Below, piece after piece: positions 1-4,725 of a stretch of DNA of 9,137 bases (the first letter of the stretch is position 1; the number at the start of each line of letters is the position of its first letter). This stretch comes from JBBQQK01 sp038216025. GTDB lineage: Bacteria > Patescibacteriota > UBA1384 > XYA2-FULL-43-10 > 1-14-0-10-43-13. The translations under genes and the position numbers were made by a program. Under the pieces are notes generated by a model. That model did no database searches. It saw only the letters and a list, made by a program, of their open reading frames with translations, and was not told the origin of the DNA. The stretch spans positions 1-9,137 of the forward strand of contig JBBQQK010000042.1 in the NCBI GenBank assembly GCA_038216025.1, written 5' to 3'.

Positions 1-259
1 CAGCAGAAACCAGAGACTTGGCCTCTACCAGCATACGGATCCCCTCAAGTAAATTGAATGAAACTGATGGGTTTGACCCAAAAGGTTTCTCGTTTAAAGA
101 ATACCTCCAGTTACCACACGACAAATACCCCTTCTCTCCTATCGTTAACCTTCTTGTATTAGAAGCAGGTTTATAGAAGAGAATTGCAGTATTTTCATTT
201 TCTGCGCGCGACCTGAAACCGTTAGATACGGCGGTCAGTATCCTCCAACTTTTACTCAC
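1..259 (-). CDS. Hypothetical protein, N-terminal 86 residues (runs off left edge)
   Basis: An open frame of 86 codons without a stop runs from a GTG at 257-259 to the left edge, so only the N-terminus is present. The GTG is preceded by AGAGG (266-270) with six bases between, a well-placed ribosome binding site. The protein begins MSKSWRILTAVSNGF and is polar with many Ser, Asn, Arg and Tyr; it has one Cys (in LSCGNWRY) and no signal peptide or membrane segment. I recognise no family. Its strand matches the next two genes, which supports it. A competing plus-strand frame (3-176, 57 codons) is also open, but it lacks a visible start and disagrees with the neighbours. Its function is unknown. 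Confidence 0.55.
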   Translation of the reverse strand, partial: MSKSWRILTAVSNGFRSRAENENTAILFYKPASNTRRLTIGEKGYLSCGNWRYSLNEKPFGSNPSVSFNLLEGIRMLVEAKSLVSA

Positions 260-296
260 TTCTCACCTCTCGAAATATTGAGAGTTCTTGCACGGT

Positions 297-347
297 ATTC
301 TGTGCAGCAAGGATAAATTATCATATCTACCTATTGCTGTACAGAAT
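297..347. repeat. Imperfect inverted repeat, 14-bp arms
   Basis: Arms ATTCTGTGCAGCAA (297-310) and TTGCTGTACAGAAT (334-347) pair at 13 of 14 positions around a 23-base AT-rich spacer. The repeat lies in the gap between the first two minus-strand genes, 38 bases upstream of the GTG at 259. It could be an operator or a leader/terminator stem; there is no adjacent T-run to make it a standard terminator. Confidence 0.5.
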
Positions 348-354
348 GTTGTTG

Positions 355-376
355 GGAGGCGGTCAGTGCCGCCTCC
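355..376 (-). terminator. GC-rich hairpin downstream of the 390-767 gene
   Basis: GGAGGCGG (355-362) and CCGCCTCC (369-376) form a perfect 8-bp stem with a 6-base loop, 13 bases beyond the stop codon of the 390-767 gene. On the minus strand an A-rich stretch precedes the stem, but CAACAACATTC rather than a T-run follows it, so termination is plausible but not canonical. On the plus strand it is followed by TCTAGTTTTCTTTC. Confidence 0.5.
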
Positions 377-389
377 TCTAGTTTTCTTT

Positions 390-767
390 CTATCTTCCTT
401 CGGAGCTATCGATTATCTGGTTGAGACGTAAACAAAGTCGGCCTGCGAGCTCACGCAGATTGCCAGATCCGGCATATGGGCGAAAGCAATCCAGTCGGAT
501 TTCACTTGCGTTTAGTGGCTCATAAATAGCCATCGTGAATCCGTTTTCGCAGCAAAAAATCTGAATTGCAGAGCTAATAGCTTTGGGAATGGTCGGCAAG
601 ATCCGAAACCCGTCGGATTCTGCATGCCAAATGGGCCGTTTAAAGTACCACTGACCCCACTCCTCTTTGATGCCGGTTGTGTCATGAATCAGGTAGACCC
701 GGAATGTCATCGTTTTACCAAAGTTGACAATGCCAGGGTCTGCAATGATACATTTTCTCACTACCAA
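390..767 (-). CDS. Hypothetical 125-aa protein with TTG start
   Basis: A 125-residue soluble protein with no signal peptide or membrane segment. It begins with the TTG at 765-767: AGGGAGG (776-782) sits eight bases upstream, whereas the in-frame GTG two codons later would be 14 bases away. The sequence looks like a compact alpha/beta domain: a hydrophobic N-terminal strand (TMTFRVYLIHD), a Trp/Tyr-rich middle (EEWGQWYFKRPIW, about residues 35-47), a CC pair near residue 72, and a Leu/Arg-rich helix close to the end (NLRELAGRLCLRLNQII). I recognise no family. GC content is visibly higher than in the genes to the right. It is flanked by hairpins on both sides and may be its own transcription unit. 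Confidence 0.65.
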   Translation of the reverse strand: MVVRKCIIADPGIVNFGKTMTFRVYLIHDTTGIKEEWGQWYFKRPIWHAESDGFRILPTIPKAISSAIQIFCCENGFTMAIYEPLNASEIRLDCFRPYAGSGNLRELAGRLCLRLNQIIDSSEGR

Positions 768-775
768 GACTGTAA

Positions 776-782
776 CCTCCCT
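776..782 (-). promoter_or_regulatory. Strong Shine-Dalgarno fixing a TTG start
   Basis: AGGGAGG on the minus strand, eight bases before the TTG at 765-767. It is the main evidence that the 390-767 gene starts at TTG rather than at the downstream GTG. Confidence 0.7.
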
Positions 783-842
783 TGCTTTTCACAGCATGTT
801 TATCATCCGATATTCGAAAGATAAATTGATGTAAAATGTGTT

Positions 843-866
843 GAGGTGAGCGCTAGCGCCCACCTC
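843..866 (-). terminator. GC-rich hairpin downstream of the LysM-like gene
   Basis: GAGGTG pairs with CACCTC and the inner GCGC with GCGC, separated by one A/C mismatch, in bases 843-866. On the minus strand it lies about 35 bases past the stop of the 902-1273 gene. A purine-rich tract precedes it and CAACACATTTTAC follows. The same order (stop, purine tract, hairpin, CAACA) is seen after the 390-767 gene, so this looks like a shared terminator-like arrangement. The plus strand reads ATGCTTTTTCTC after the stem, which would suit termination in that direction too. Confidence 0.5.
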
Positions 867-886
867 ATGCTTTTTCTCTCTTTCAC

Positions 887-928
887 CTAGCCTCTTTTGG
901 GCTAGTACTGCGCCAAATCTTTTGGCGC
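887..928. terminator. Two adjacent hairpins over the end of the LysM-like gene
   Basis: CTAGCC/GGCTAG (887-892 and 900-905, 7-base loop) includes the gene's TAG stop. GCGCCAAA/TTTGGCGC (910-917 and 921-928, 3-base loop) covers its last codons and is followed on the plus strand by TTTT. The second resembles a plus-strand intrinsic terminator and could stop antisense transcription. With the stem at 843-866 this makes three hairpins within 86 bases. Confidence 0.45.
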
Positions 929-1273
929 TTTTGGGAACCAGATCACTTGACCTGGTTTTGGTTGTCGAATATCTACGCCGTCATTTCGAACGTTCTTATC
1001 CACTATGTTAAGGAAATCATCCTGACGGATGTTTAACCTCAACATTTTGGGATAAAAGCCACTCTTGATTGCGGCGCCGTGCCAGCTTTCACCCTCTGGC
1101 ACTTTGTATCCAATCCACTCGCACTCGGAGAGTCTTTCCTCAAGCGCGATACAGTATTGCTGATAGTCGTTCTTTTCCCGGGCTGCCTCCCTTGAAGGCG
1201 CACTGAAACCTAGTCCAAAAACGATACCAAGTACTGCTGCCGTAAGAATAAATCCCACCGGAATTCTCACCAT
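902..1273 (-). CDS. Membrane-anchored protein with LysM-like domain
   Basis: A 123-residue protein. Residues 5-24 form a single hydrophobic segment after MVRIP, best read as an N-terminal anchor or uncleaved signal placing the rest outside the cell. Residues 30-53 are a charged helical linker with Cys41 and Cys51. Residues 56-114 resemble a diverged LysM domain: YKVPEGESW matches the usual opening 'Y.V..GDT', LRLN matches the 'LL.LN' step, and PKPGQVIWFP matches the closing 'PGQ.L.IP'. LysM domains bind N-acetylglucosamine polymers such as peptidoglycan, so a wall-binding role is inferred. The ATG at 1271-1273 has AGGAGG (1277-1282) three bases upstream. The gene has its own strong promoter at 1389-1417 and a hairpin-rich 3' end. 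The LysM assignment is by eye and moderate. Confidence 0.7.
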   Translation of the reverse strand: MVRIPVGFILTAAVLGIVFGLGFSAPSREAAREKNDYQQYCIALEERLSECEWIGYKVPEGESWHGAAIKSGFYPKMLRLNIRQDDFLNIVDKNVRNDGVDIRQPKPGQVIWFPKAPKDLAQY

Positions 1274-1382
1274 TTTCCTCCTGAGTAAGATGCTAAGGAT
1301 GCATCCCTAGCAAATATGGCCTATTTTTAGGCTCGGAGCTACCTTTTTACTCTCAAAAAGTAATATCCGAATCCAAAGCAAC
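1274..1382 (-). promoter_or_regulatory. Structured 5' leader of the LysM-like gene
   Basis: The promoter at 1389-1417 predicts transcription start near 1382, leaving about 108 untranslated bases. Three foldable elements are visible. CTTTTT/AAAAAG (1343-1348, 1355-1360) has a 6-base loop. GCCTA/TAGGC (1319-1323, 1328-1332) has a 4-base loop. A 20-base near-palindrome at 1292-1311 (GCTA.GGATGCATCC.TAGC, one mismatched pair) ends nine bases before the Shine-Dalgarno. The last could modulate ribosome access or be a protein-binding site. I match it to no known riboswitch. Confidence 0.4.
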
Positions 1383-1388
1383 CTCTTT

Positions 1389-1417
1389 ATTATAGCATAT
1401 TGCTCATCAAAAGTCAA
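1389..1417 (-). promoter_or_regulatory. Extended -10 housekeeping-sigma promoter
   Basis: On the minus strand TTGACT (1412-1417) is followed, after exactly 17 bases, by a perfect TATAAT (1389-1394), with TG one base upstream of the -10 hexamer (TGCTATAAT). This is close to the sigma-70-type consensus and points at the 902-1273 gene. Confidence 0.8.
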
Positions 1418-1447
1418 TACCGCTCGATAAAACCTGTTTACCACATC

Positions 1448-1550
1448 GTCATTGCGAGTGTATCACGAAGCAATCTCTCGTTATAATGGATTGGTAGTCT
1501 CACCAATGGCCACTACTTAGCTATAACTACGCATGGCACAGTCGCAATGA
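1448..1550. repeat. Degenerate 'GTCATTGCGAG...GAAGCAATCTC' repeat element
   Basis: Starts GTCATTGCGAG (1448-1458), continues with CGAAGCAATCTC (1466-1477), and ends with TCGCAATGA (1542-1550), the perfect complement of TCATTGCGA (1449-1457). These motifs belong to a palindromic repeat widely scattered in bacterial intergenic DNA. The first 11 bases are identical to the end of the element inserted in trhP (2701-2711, opposite strand). The interior is diverged, so this is probably an old, decayed copy. Confidence 0.6.
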
Positions 1551-1765
1551 GAGTGCAAAGCTTCGCTACAATTATCGACTTTCCGAAGTTTCAGTTGAAG
1601 GATTTATCAAGATGCTGTATACTAGTGTTCTTCGCCTTGAACAATATCCCTCCGTATGTCATTAGACCCTTCAATGGATGCCACAAAATCTTAAGAAGTT
1701 GACCCTCCTGGGATATCAAGGCTCTTTAGCCGCACAGAATATACCTCAGTGTATTCGCCCACAAT

Positions 1766-1792
1766 TGCCTGCCTGGAATTTCTAGGCAGGCA
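1766..1792. terminator. Strong 9-bp hairpin downstream of trhP
   Basis: TGCCTGCCT (1766-1774) pairs perfectly with AGGCAGGCA (1784-1792); the 9-base middle can add GAA/TTC pairing. It begins six bases beyond the stop of the minus-strand trhP gene, so it may define its transcript's 3' end. On the minus strand it is followed by ATTGTGGGCG, which is not a T-run, so Rho-independent termination is uncertain. Confidence 0.5.
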
Positions 1793-1798
1793 CCACCT

Positions 1799-3205
1799 TT
1801 AGACCTTCGGGTCTTTTTTTAATTTAAGCCGCAGGAAGCTATTGATCGGTAGCTCTGTATCAAAAGGAAGCTCAAACACATATCCGGCATGTACTTGATC
1901 AACAGGCTCACCGTTATACATTATTTGCCCTAAATTGCACTTATATATATTATCCACGGTAATAATTTCGATATCGCTTCCAGACTTGAGCTGATTTTTG
2001 GCCTCTATCACAAGACTTTTAGCTTCTTTGTTGTATTTCTTAACTACGCCAATAAATCCCCAATCACCCTGTGCTCTCGATGTCTCATAGTTGTTTGTAT
2101 TCTGATCAGGCTTATTGTAATAAAAACCGGTAGTAAATCCCCTGTTTGAAGTCTTATTAACTTCTTCAAACAATTCCTTTTTTTTCACGTCGTATTTTTT
2201 ACTATCTTCAAAATAAAGATCGATTGCTTTTCGATAAGCTCGAGTTATGATAGCCACATAATAAATACTCTTAAGACGACCTTCTATTTTAAATGACTGA
2301 ACGCCGGCGTTGATTAAATCCGGAATATGATCAATCATGCACAAATCTTTGGAATTGAGCACATAAGTGCCATTTTGGTCTTCATAGATCGAGAACTTCT
2401 CCCCCTTGCGTAGATCCTCTTCAAGATCATAAAGCTTATATTTAAATCGACAGGCTTGAATGCATTCGCCTTTGTTGGGATCGCGACCGGTCAAATAATT
2501 TGAGATTTGACAACGGCCTGAATAAGCCATGCACATTGCGCCATGAACAAATGCTTCAAGCTGAAGTGTCGAGGGACGAGGAGTAAATGATTTTTTGTGA
2601 TGTTCATCATTGATCAGCTTATTTTTTTCTTTATTTTTGTCATTCCCGCGAAGTCGGGAATCTACTGATGGATTGCCGCGCCTTGACAGCACATCAATGG
2701 CTCGCAATGACAATTGTGAGGATTGACTGACTAGCTGATTGGCTGATTGGCTTATAATTTTTATGTCATCTAAAGATAACTCTCTTGCAAGAACTATTCT
2801 TTCAGCACCTTGCTTAAACCAAAAGTCTGCTGAAAGCTGGTTGGTTGTGTTGGCTTGGGTCGAAAGGTGTATTGGAATATCCGAATTTTCTTTTACAAAC
2901 TGTAATATGCCAGGATCGGCAATTATGATAGCATCGGGCTTTAAAGCAATTGTTTTAAGTGCATGCTCTTTTAGTTCTTCAATTTCAGATGCATGCGGAA
3001 AAACGTTTAAAGTCAGATAAACTTTTTTGTCTAGTGAATGAGCATGAGCGATACCTTCTTTTATCGAATTGTCATCAAAGCCAATCTCTCTTGTACGCAT
3101 AGAAAATTTAGGCGTCGAAGCGTATACAGCGTCTGCGCCATATTGAAAGGCAATTTTTAATTTTTCTAAATCACCAGCAGGGCATATTAATTCAGGTTTT
3201 TGCAT
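1799..3205 (-). CDS. trhP: U32-family tRNA uridine-34 hydroxylase (TrhP type) with an in-frame insertion
   Basis: A 468-residue protein of the peptidase U32 family, closest in memory to E. coli YegQ/TrhP and Bacillus YrrN/YrrO. Those proteins act in prephenate-dependent hydroxylation of tRNA uridine-34 (ho5U) in the cytoplasm. Landmarks in order: PELICPAGDLEKL (residues 4-16), GADAVY (23-28), IHLSTQAN (112-119), LARELSLDDI (139-148), then FVHGAMCMAYSGRC (219-232), YEDQNGTYVLNSKDL (274-288) and SFKIEGRLKS (304-313). Cys225, Cys232, Cys248 and Cys252 match the conserved cysteines thought to hold an iron-sulphur cluster. Between residues about 152 and 213, where E. coli TrhP has roughly ten residues, there are about 60 low-complexity residues made of a tandem repeat and a palindromic element. 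All conserved motifs on both sides remain in frame. ATG start; no clear Shine-Dalgarno. Monocistronic and divergent from the site-2 protease. Confidence 0.88.
   Translation of the reverse strand: MQKPELICPAGDLEKLKIAFQYGADAVYASTPKFSMRTREIGFDDNSIKEGIAHAHSLDKKVYLTLNVFPHASEIEELKEHALKTIALKPDAIIIADPGILQFVKENSDIPIHLSTQANTTNQLSADFWFKQGAERIVLARELSLDDIKIISQSANQLVSQSSQLSLRAIDVLSRRGNPSVDSRLRGNDKNKEKNKLINDEHHKKSFTPRPSTLQLEAFVHGAMCMAYSGRCQISNYLTGRDPNKGECIQACRFKYKLYDLEEDLRKGEKFSIYEDQNGTYVLNSKDLCMIDHIPDLINAGVQSFKIEGRLKSIYYVAIITRAYRKAIDLYFEDSKKYDVKKKELFEEVNKTSNRGFTTGFYYNKPDQNTNNYETSRAQGDWGFIGVVKKYNKEAKSLVIEAKNQLKSGSDIEIITVDNIYKCNLGQIMYNGEPVDQVHAGYVFELPFDTELPINSFLRLKLKKDPKV
1801..1820 (+). terminator. Plus-strand intrinsic terminator inside the 3' end of trhP
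   Basis: AGACC (1801-1805), TTCG tetraloop (1806-1809), GGTCT (1810-1814), then Ts to 1820. This is a textbook Rho-independent terminator reading rightwards. It overlaps the last codons of the minus-strand trhP gene, which encode KKDPKV, so it would act on transcription entering the gene from the antisense side. Confidence 0.6.
2637..2713 (-). mobile_element. 77-bp palindromic repeat element inserted in-frame in trhP
   Basis: The element is bounded by perfect 8-bp terminal inverted repeats TTGTCATT (2637-2644) and AATGACAA (2706-2713). Inside one end CCCG(CGAAGT)CGGG-type pairing is visible near 2645-2658 ('ATTCCCGCGAAGTCGGGAAT'). The other end carries GTCATTGCGAG on the minus strand (2701-2711). 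Both end motifs are typical of small non-autonomous repeats spread through many bacterial genomes. Its minus-strand reading supplies trhP residues 166-190, including SLRAID and DSRLRGNDK, peptides that recur where such repeats are translated. No transposase is nearby. I see no clear target-site duplication. Confidence 0.7.
2721..2752 (-). repeat. 8-bp tandem repeat, four copies, inside trhP
   Basis: On the plus strand: GATTGACT, GACTAGCT, GATTGGCT, GATTGGCT. There are two perfect and two diverged copies end to end, seven bases from the palindromic element. It encodes the Ser/Gln-rich residues around 152-162 of TrhP. Because eight is not a multiple of three, a change of one copy would shift the reading frame. 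Confidence 0.65.
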
Positions 3206-3315
3206 AGATGTAAGTTTAACATTGTTCAGGACCGTTTAACAAGTGGCTCGAGTTCTGTTTAACCTTGCAAATTTATCCAATGCTTTATCTACAATTAAAT
3301 GTTAATTTTATAAAC
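3206..3315. promoter_or_regulatory. Divergent promoter region with three GTTTAAC repeats
   Basis: This is the only space between the divergent trhP and site-2 protease starts, so both promoters should lie here. GTTTAAC occurs three times in the same orientation at 3214-3220, 3234-3240 and 3257-3263, steps of 20 and 23 bases. That spacing, about two helical turns, suits an operator array. No strong -35/-10 pair stands out, although TGCTTTATC (3281-3289) resembles an extended -10 for the plus-strand gene. Neither gene shows a Shine-Dalgarno. Confidence 0.4.
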
Positions 3316-4431
3316 ATGAGGACTTCAGGATTTAAAATATTTAAAATTTTTGAAATTGATATACACATCGATTATTCTTGGCTGGTCATTTTTGGTTTAG
3401 TTTTTTGGATTTTTAGCATAAACTATTACCCTGCACTACTGCCCGATAAGCAGCCACTGATTTATTTAATATTAGGAGCTACTACGGCAGTGCTATTTTT
3501 TTCATCCGCTTTATTGCATGAAATTGCACACTCTTTGGTCTCGATAAAAAATAACATCAAAGTCAATAGAATAACGTTGTTCTTATTTGGAGGTGTTGCG
3601 GAACTATTTGAAGAGCCAAAAAACCCATCTAGTGAGTTCAAAATTGCTTCGGCTGGCCCTGCTATTAGTATATTTCTCGGTTTACTATTTTATTTGCTTA
3701 GTATTGCATTTAAAGAGCAGCTTACGGCGAGCTTACTCTTTAGCACTTTGTTTCAGACTAATATGCTATTGGCGATTTTTAATTTATTGCCGGGATTTCC
3801 TCTCGATGGAGGCAGAATCCTTAGATCTATCTTATGGGGAGCCACTAAGAATATAAAACTTGCGACCAAAATAGCATCAAACATAGGCAGGTTCATCGCT
3901 TTAACGATGGTAGCTTTCGGAATTTTCCAAATCATATTTAGTGGTTTCTTTTCTGGCTTTTGGATGGTATTTATCGGACTTTTTCTTTATCAAGCTGCTG
4001 CTCAAAGCTATATGGAACTTTTGATAAACGAAGCACTAAAAAAAGAAACTGTTGAAAATATTATAAGAAAAAACACAATAACAGTAAAACCGCAATTATC
4101 AATAAACGAGCTACTAACTGAATATTTTTTGAAGTATAAATCAGAAAGTTTCCCTGTGATTCAAAACGATGAAATAATTGGTCTGGTCACGCTTAAAGAC
4201 TTACAAAAACACAATCAAAATGAACTGGCAAATGCCAGAGTCTGGGATTACATGCGAAGATTTCCGTACAATCTTTTCGTTAAGGTTGATGATCAAGCAG
4301 TAAAAGCACTGCGGCTGATGCTTTCATCAAACATTAACTTCATACCGGTTAAAGACGAAGAAGGTAAGCTAAAAGGATTATTGACACTTGAGGACATTGC
4401 TGACTATTTGAATGAGAAAAAAGTAATATAA
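3316..4431 (+). CDS. Site-2-type membrane zinc metalloprotease (M50) with two CBS domains
   Basis: A 371-residue integral membrane protease of family M50, CBS-containing subgroup, which cuts substrates within or near the membrane. Numbering from the ATG at 3316, HEIAH at 68-72 gives two zinc ligands and the catalytic Glu69. NLLPGFPLDGGR at 156-167 gives the third ligand, Asp164. About six hydrophobic segments lie at roughly 21-36, 47-67, 111-131, 138-158, 192-209 and 211-228. The C-terminal half holds CBS motifs near 245-298 (FPVIQNDEIIGLVTLKDL) and 306-369 (FIPVKDEEGKLKGLLTLEDI), which usually bind adenosine nucleotides and tune activity. In-frame TTG (3265) and ATG (3280) lie upstream, but homologues begin about here ('MR...F.I.IHWSWL'), so I prefer 3316. 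The gene converges on the surface-protein operon with a five-base gap. The substrate is unknown; anti-sigma factors or signal-peptide remnants are typical of the family. Confidence 0.88.
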   Translation: MRTSGFKIFKIFEIDIHIDYSWLVIFGLVFWIFSINYYPALLPDKQPLIYLILGATTAVLFFSSALLHEIAHSLVSIKNNIKVNRITLFLFGGVAELFEEPKNPSSEFKIASAGPAISIFLGLLFYLLSIAFKEQLTASLLFSTLFQTNMLLAIFNLLPGFPLDGGRILRSILWGATKNIKLATKIASNIGRFIALTMVAFGIFQIIFSGFFSGFWMVFIGLFLYQAAAQSYMELLINEALKKETVENIIRKNTITVKPQLSINELLTEYFLKYKSESFPVIQNDEIIGLVTLKDLQKHNQNELANARVWDYMRRFPYNLFVKVDDQAVKALRLMLSSNINFIPVKDEEGKLKGLLTLEDIADYLNEKKVI

Positions 4432-4436
4432 TGGCT

Positions 4437-4724
4437 TTAGATATTTGGGCTTATTATTATTTTATCTTGTGATTCAAAGGTCTGCTCTTCTCTACCAGCT
4501 ATTTTCACAGTAGGAATATCAGACCCAAATGCAGTGGCACCGGCAGAATAATTAGTACCAACCGTAACGGTATTATCGTGGTACATTATGGTAATATGTT
4601 CGTCAACAATTCCTTCTACAACAGTAAAATCCGAAGCTTTTGCTTCAGATTTTACAGGTGAGATGATCAGTATCCCGCAAATTGCTATTAATATAGATAT
4701 AGACAGCTTTATAACCCTTGTCAT
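4437..4724 (-). CDS. Small secreted protein, last gene of the surface operon
   Basis: A 95-residue protein starting MTRVIKLSISILIAICGILIIS, a clear signal peptide ending near SEAKA, followed by about 65 residues rich in short beta-type runs (ITIMYHDNTVTVGTNY, PTVKIAG, KIIISPNI). It has no Cys after the signal, no anchor and no lipobox. I chose the ATG at 4722-4724: it directly follows the TAA of the upstream gene with one base between (TAATATG), it starts immediately before the signal sequence, and AGAAGG lies about 12 bases upstream. A start at 4760 would add an unlikely leader and overlap the neighbour by 35 bases. The arrangement implies translational coupling with the DUF916-like protein. 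I recognise no family; an accessory surface subunit is inferred. Confidence 0.7.
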   Translation of the reverse strand: MTRVIKLSISILIAICGILIISPVKSEAKASDFTVVEGIVDEHITIMYHDNTVTVGTNYSAGATAFGSDIPTVKIAGREEQTFESQDKIIISPNI

Positions 4725-4725
4725 A

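Larger units (their letters stand above)
1274..1798. other. Gene-free stretch between LysM-like gene and trhP
   Basis: I find no convincing coding frame on either strand. The right part carries the leader and promoter of the LysM-like gene. The middle holds a degenerate copy of the GTCATTGCGAG palindromic repeat (1448-1550). Bases 1551-1765 show nothing I can name. A strong hairpin lies at 1766-1792. Confidence 0.6.

Noticed and set aside
3..176. Plus-strand open frame of 57 codons at the left edge
   Set aside because: It overlaps the minus-strand frame 1-259, which is longer, has a well-spaced Shine-Dalgarno and matches the orientation of its neighbours. The plus frame has no visible start inside the window, so it remains a possibility but the weaker one.
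624..824. Plus-strand 66-codon frame
   Set aside because: It lies antisense to the 390-767 gene and its upstream region, has no clear ribosome binding site, and reads as a Cys/His-rich shadow.
1274..1382. Riboswitch in the leader of the LysM-like gene
   Set aside because: The stems do not match any riboswitch, T-box or ribosomal-protein leader I know, and the gene's role suggests no metabolite. It is kept only as a structured leader.
1799..3205. trhP as a pseudogene disrupted by repeats
   Set aside because: The insertion keeps frame, all four conserved cysteines and the downstream motifs are intact, and the length after removing the extra residues (about 410) fits the family.
3265..3315. 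Upstream TTG (3265) or ATG (3280) as start of the site-2 protease
   Set aside because: The extra residues do not fit the usual N-terminus of the family, neither start has a Shine-Dalgarno, and they would consume most of the divergent promoter region.
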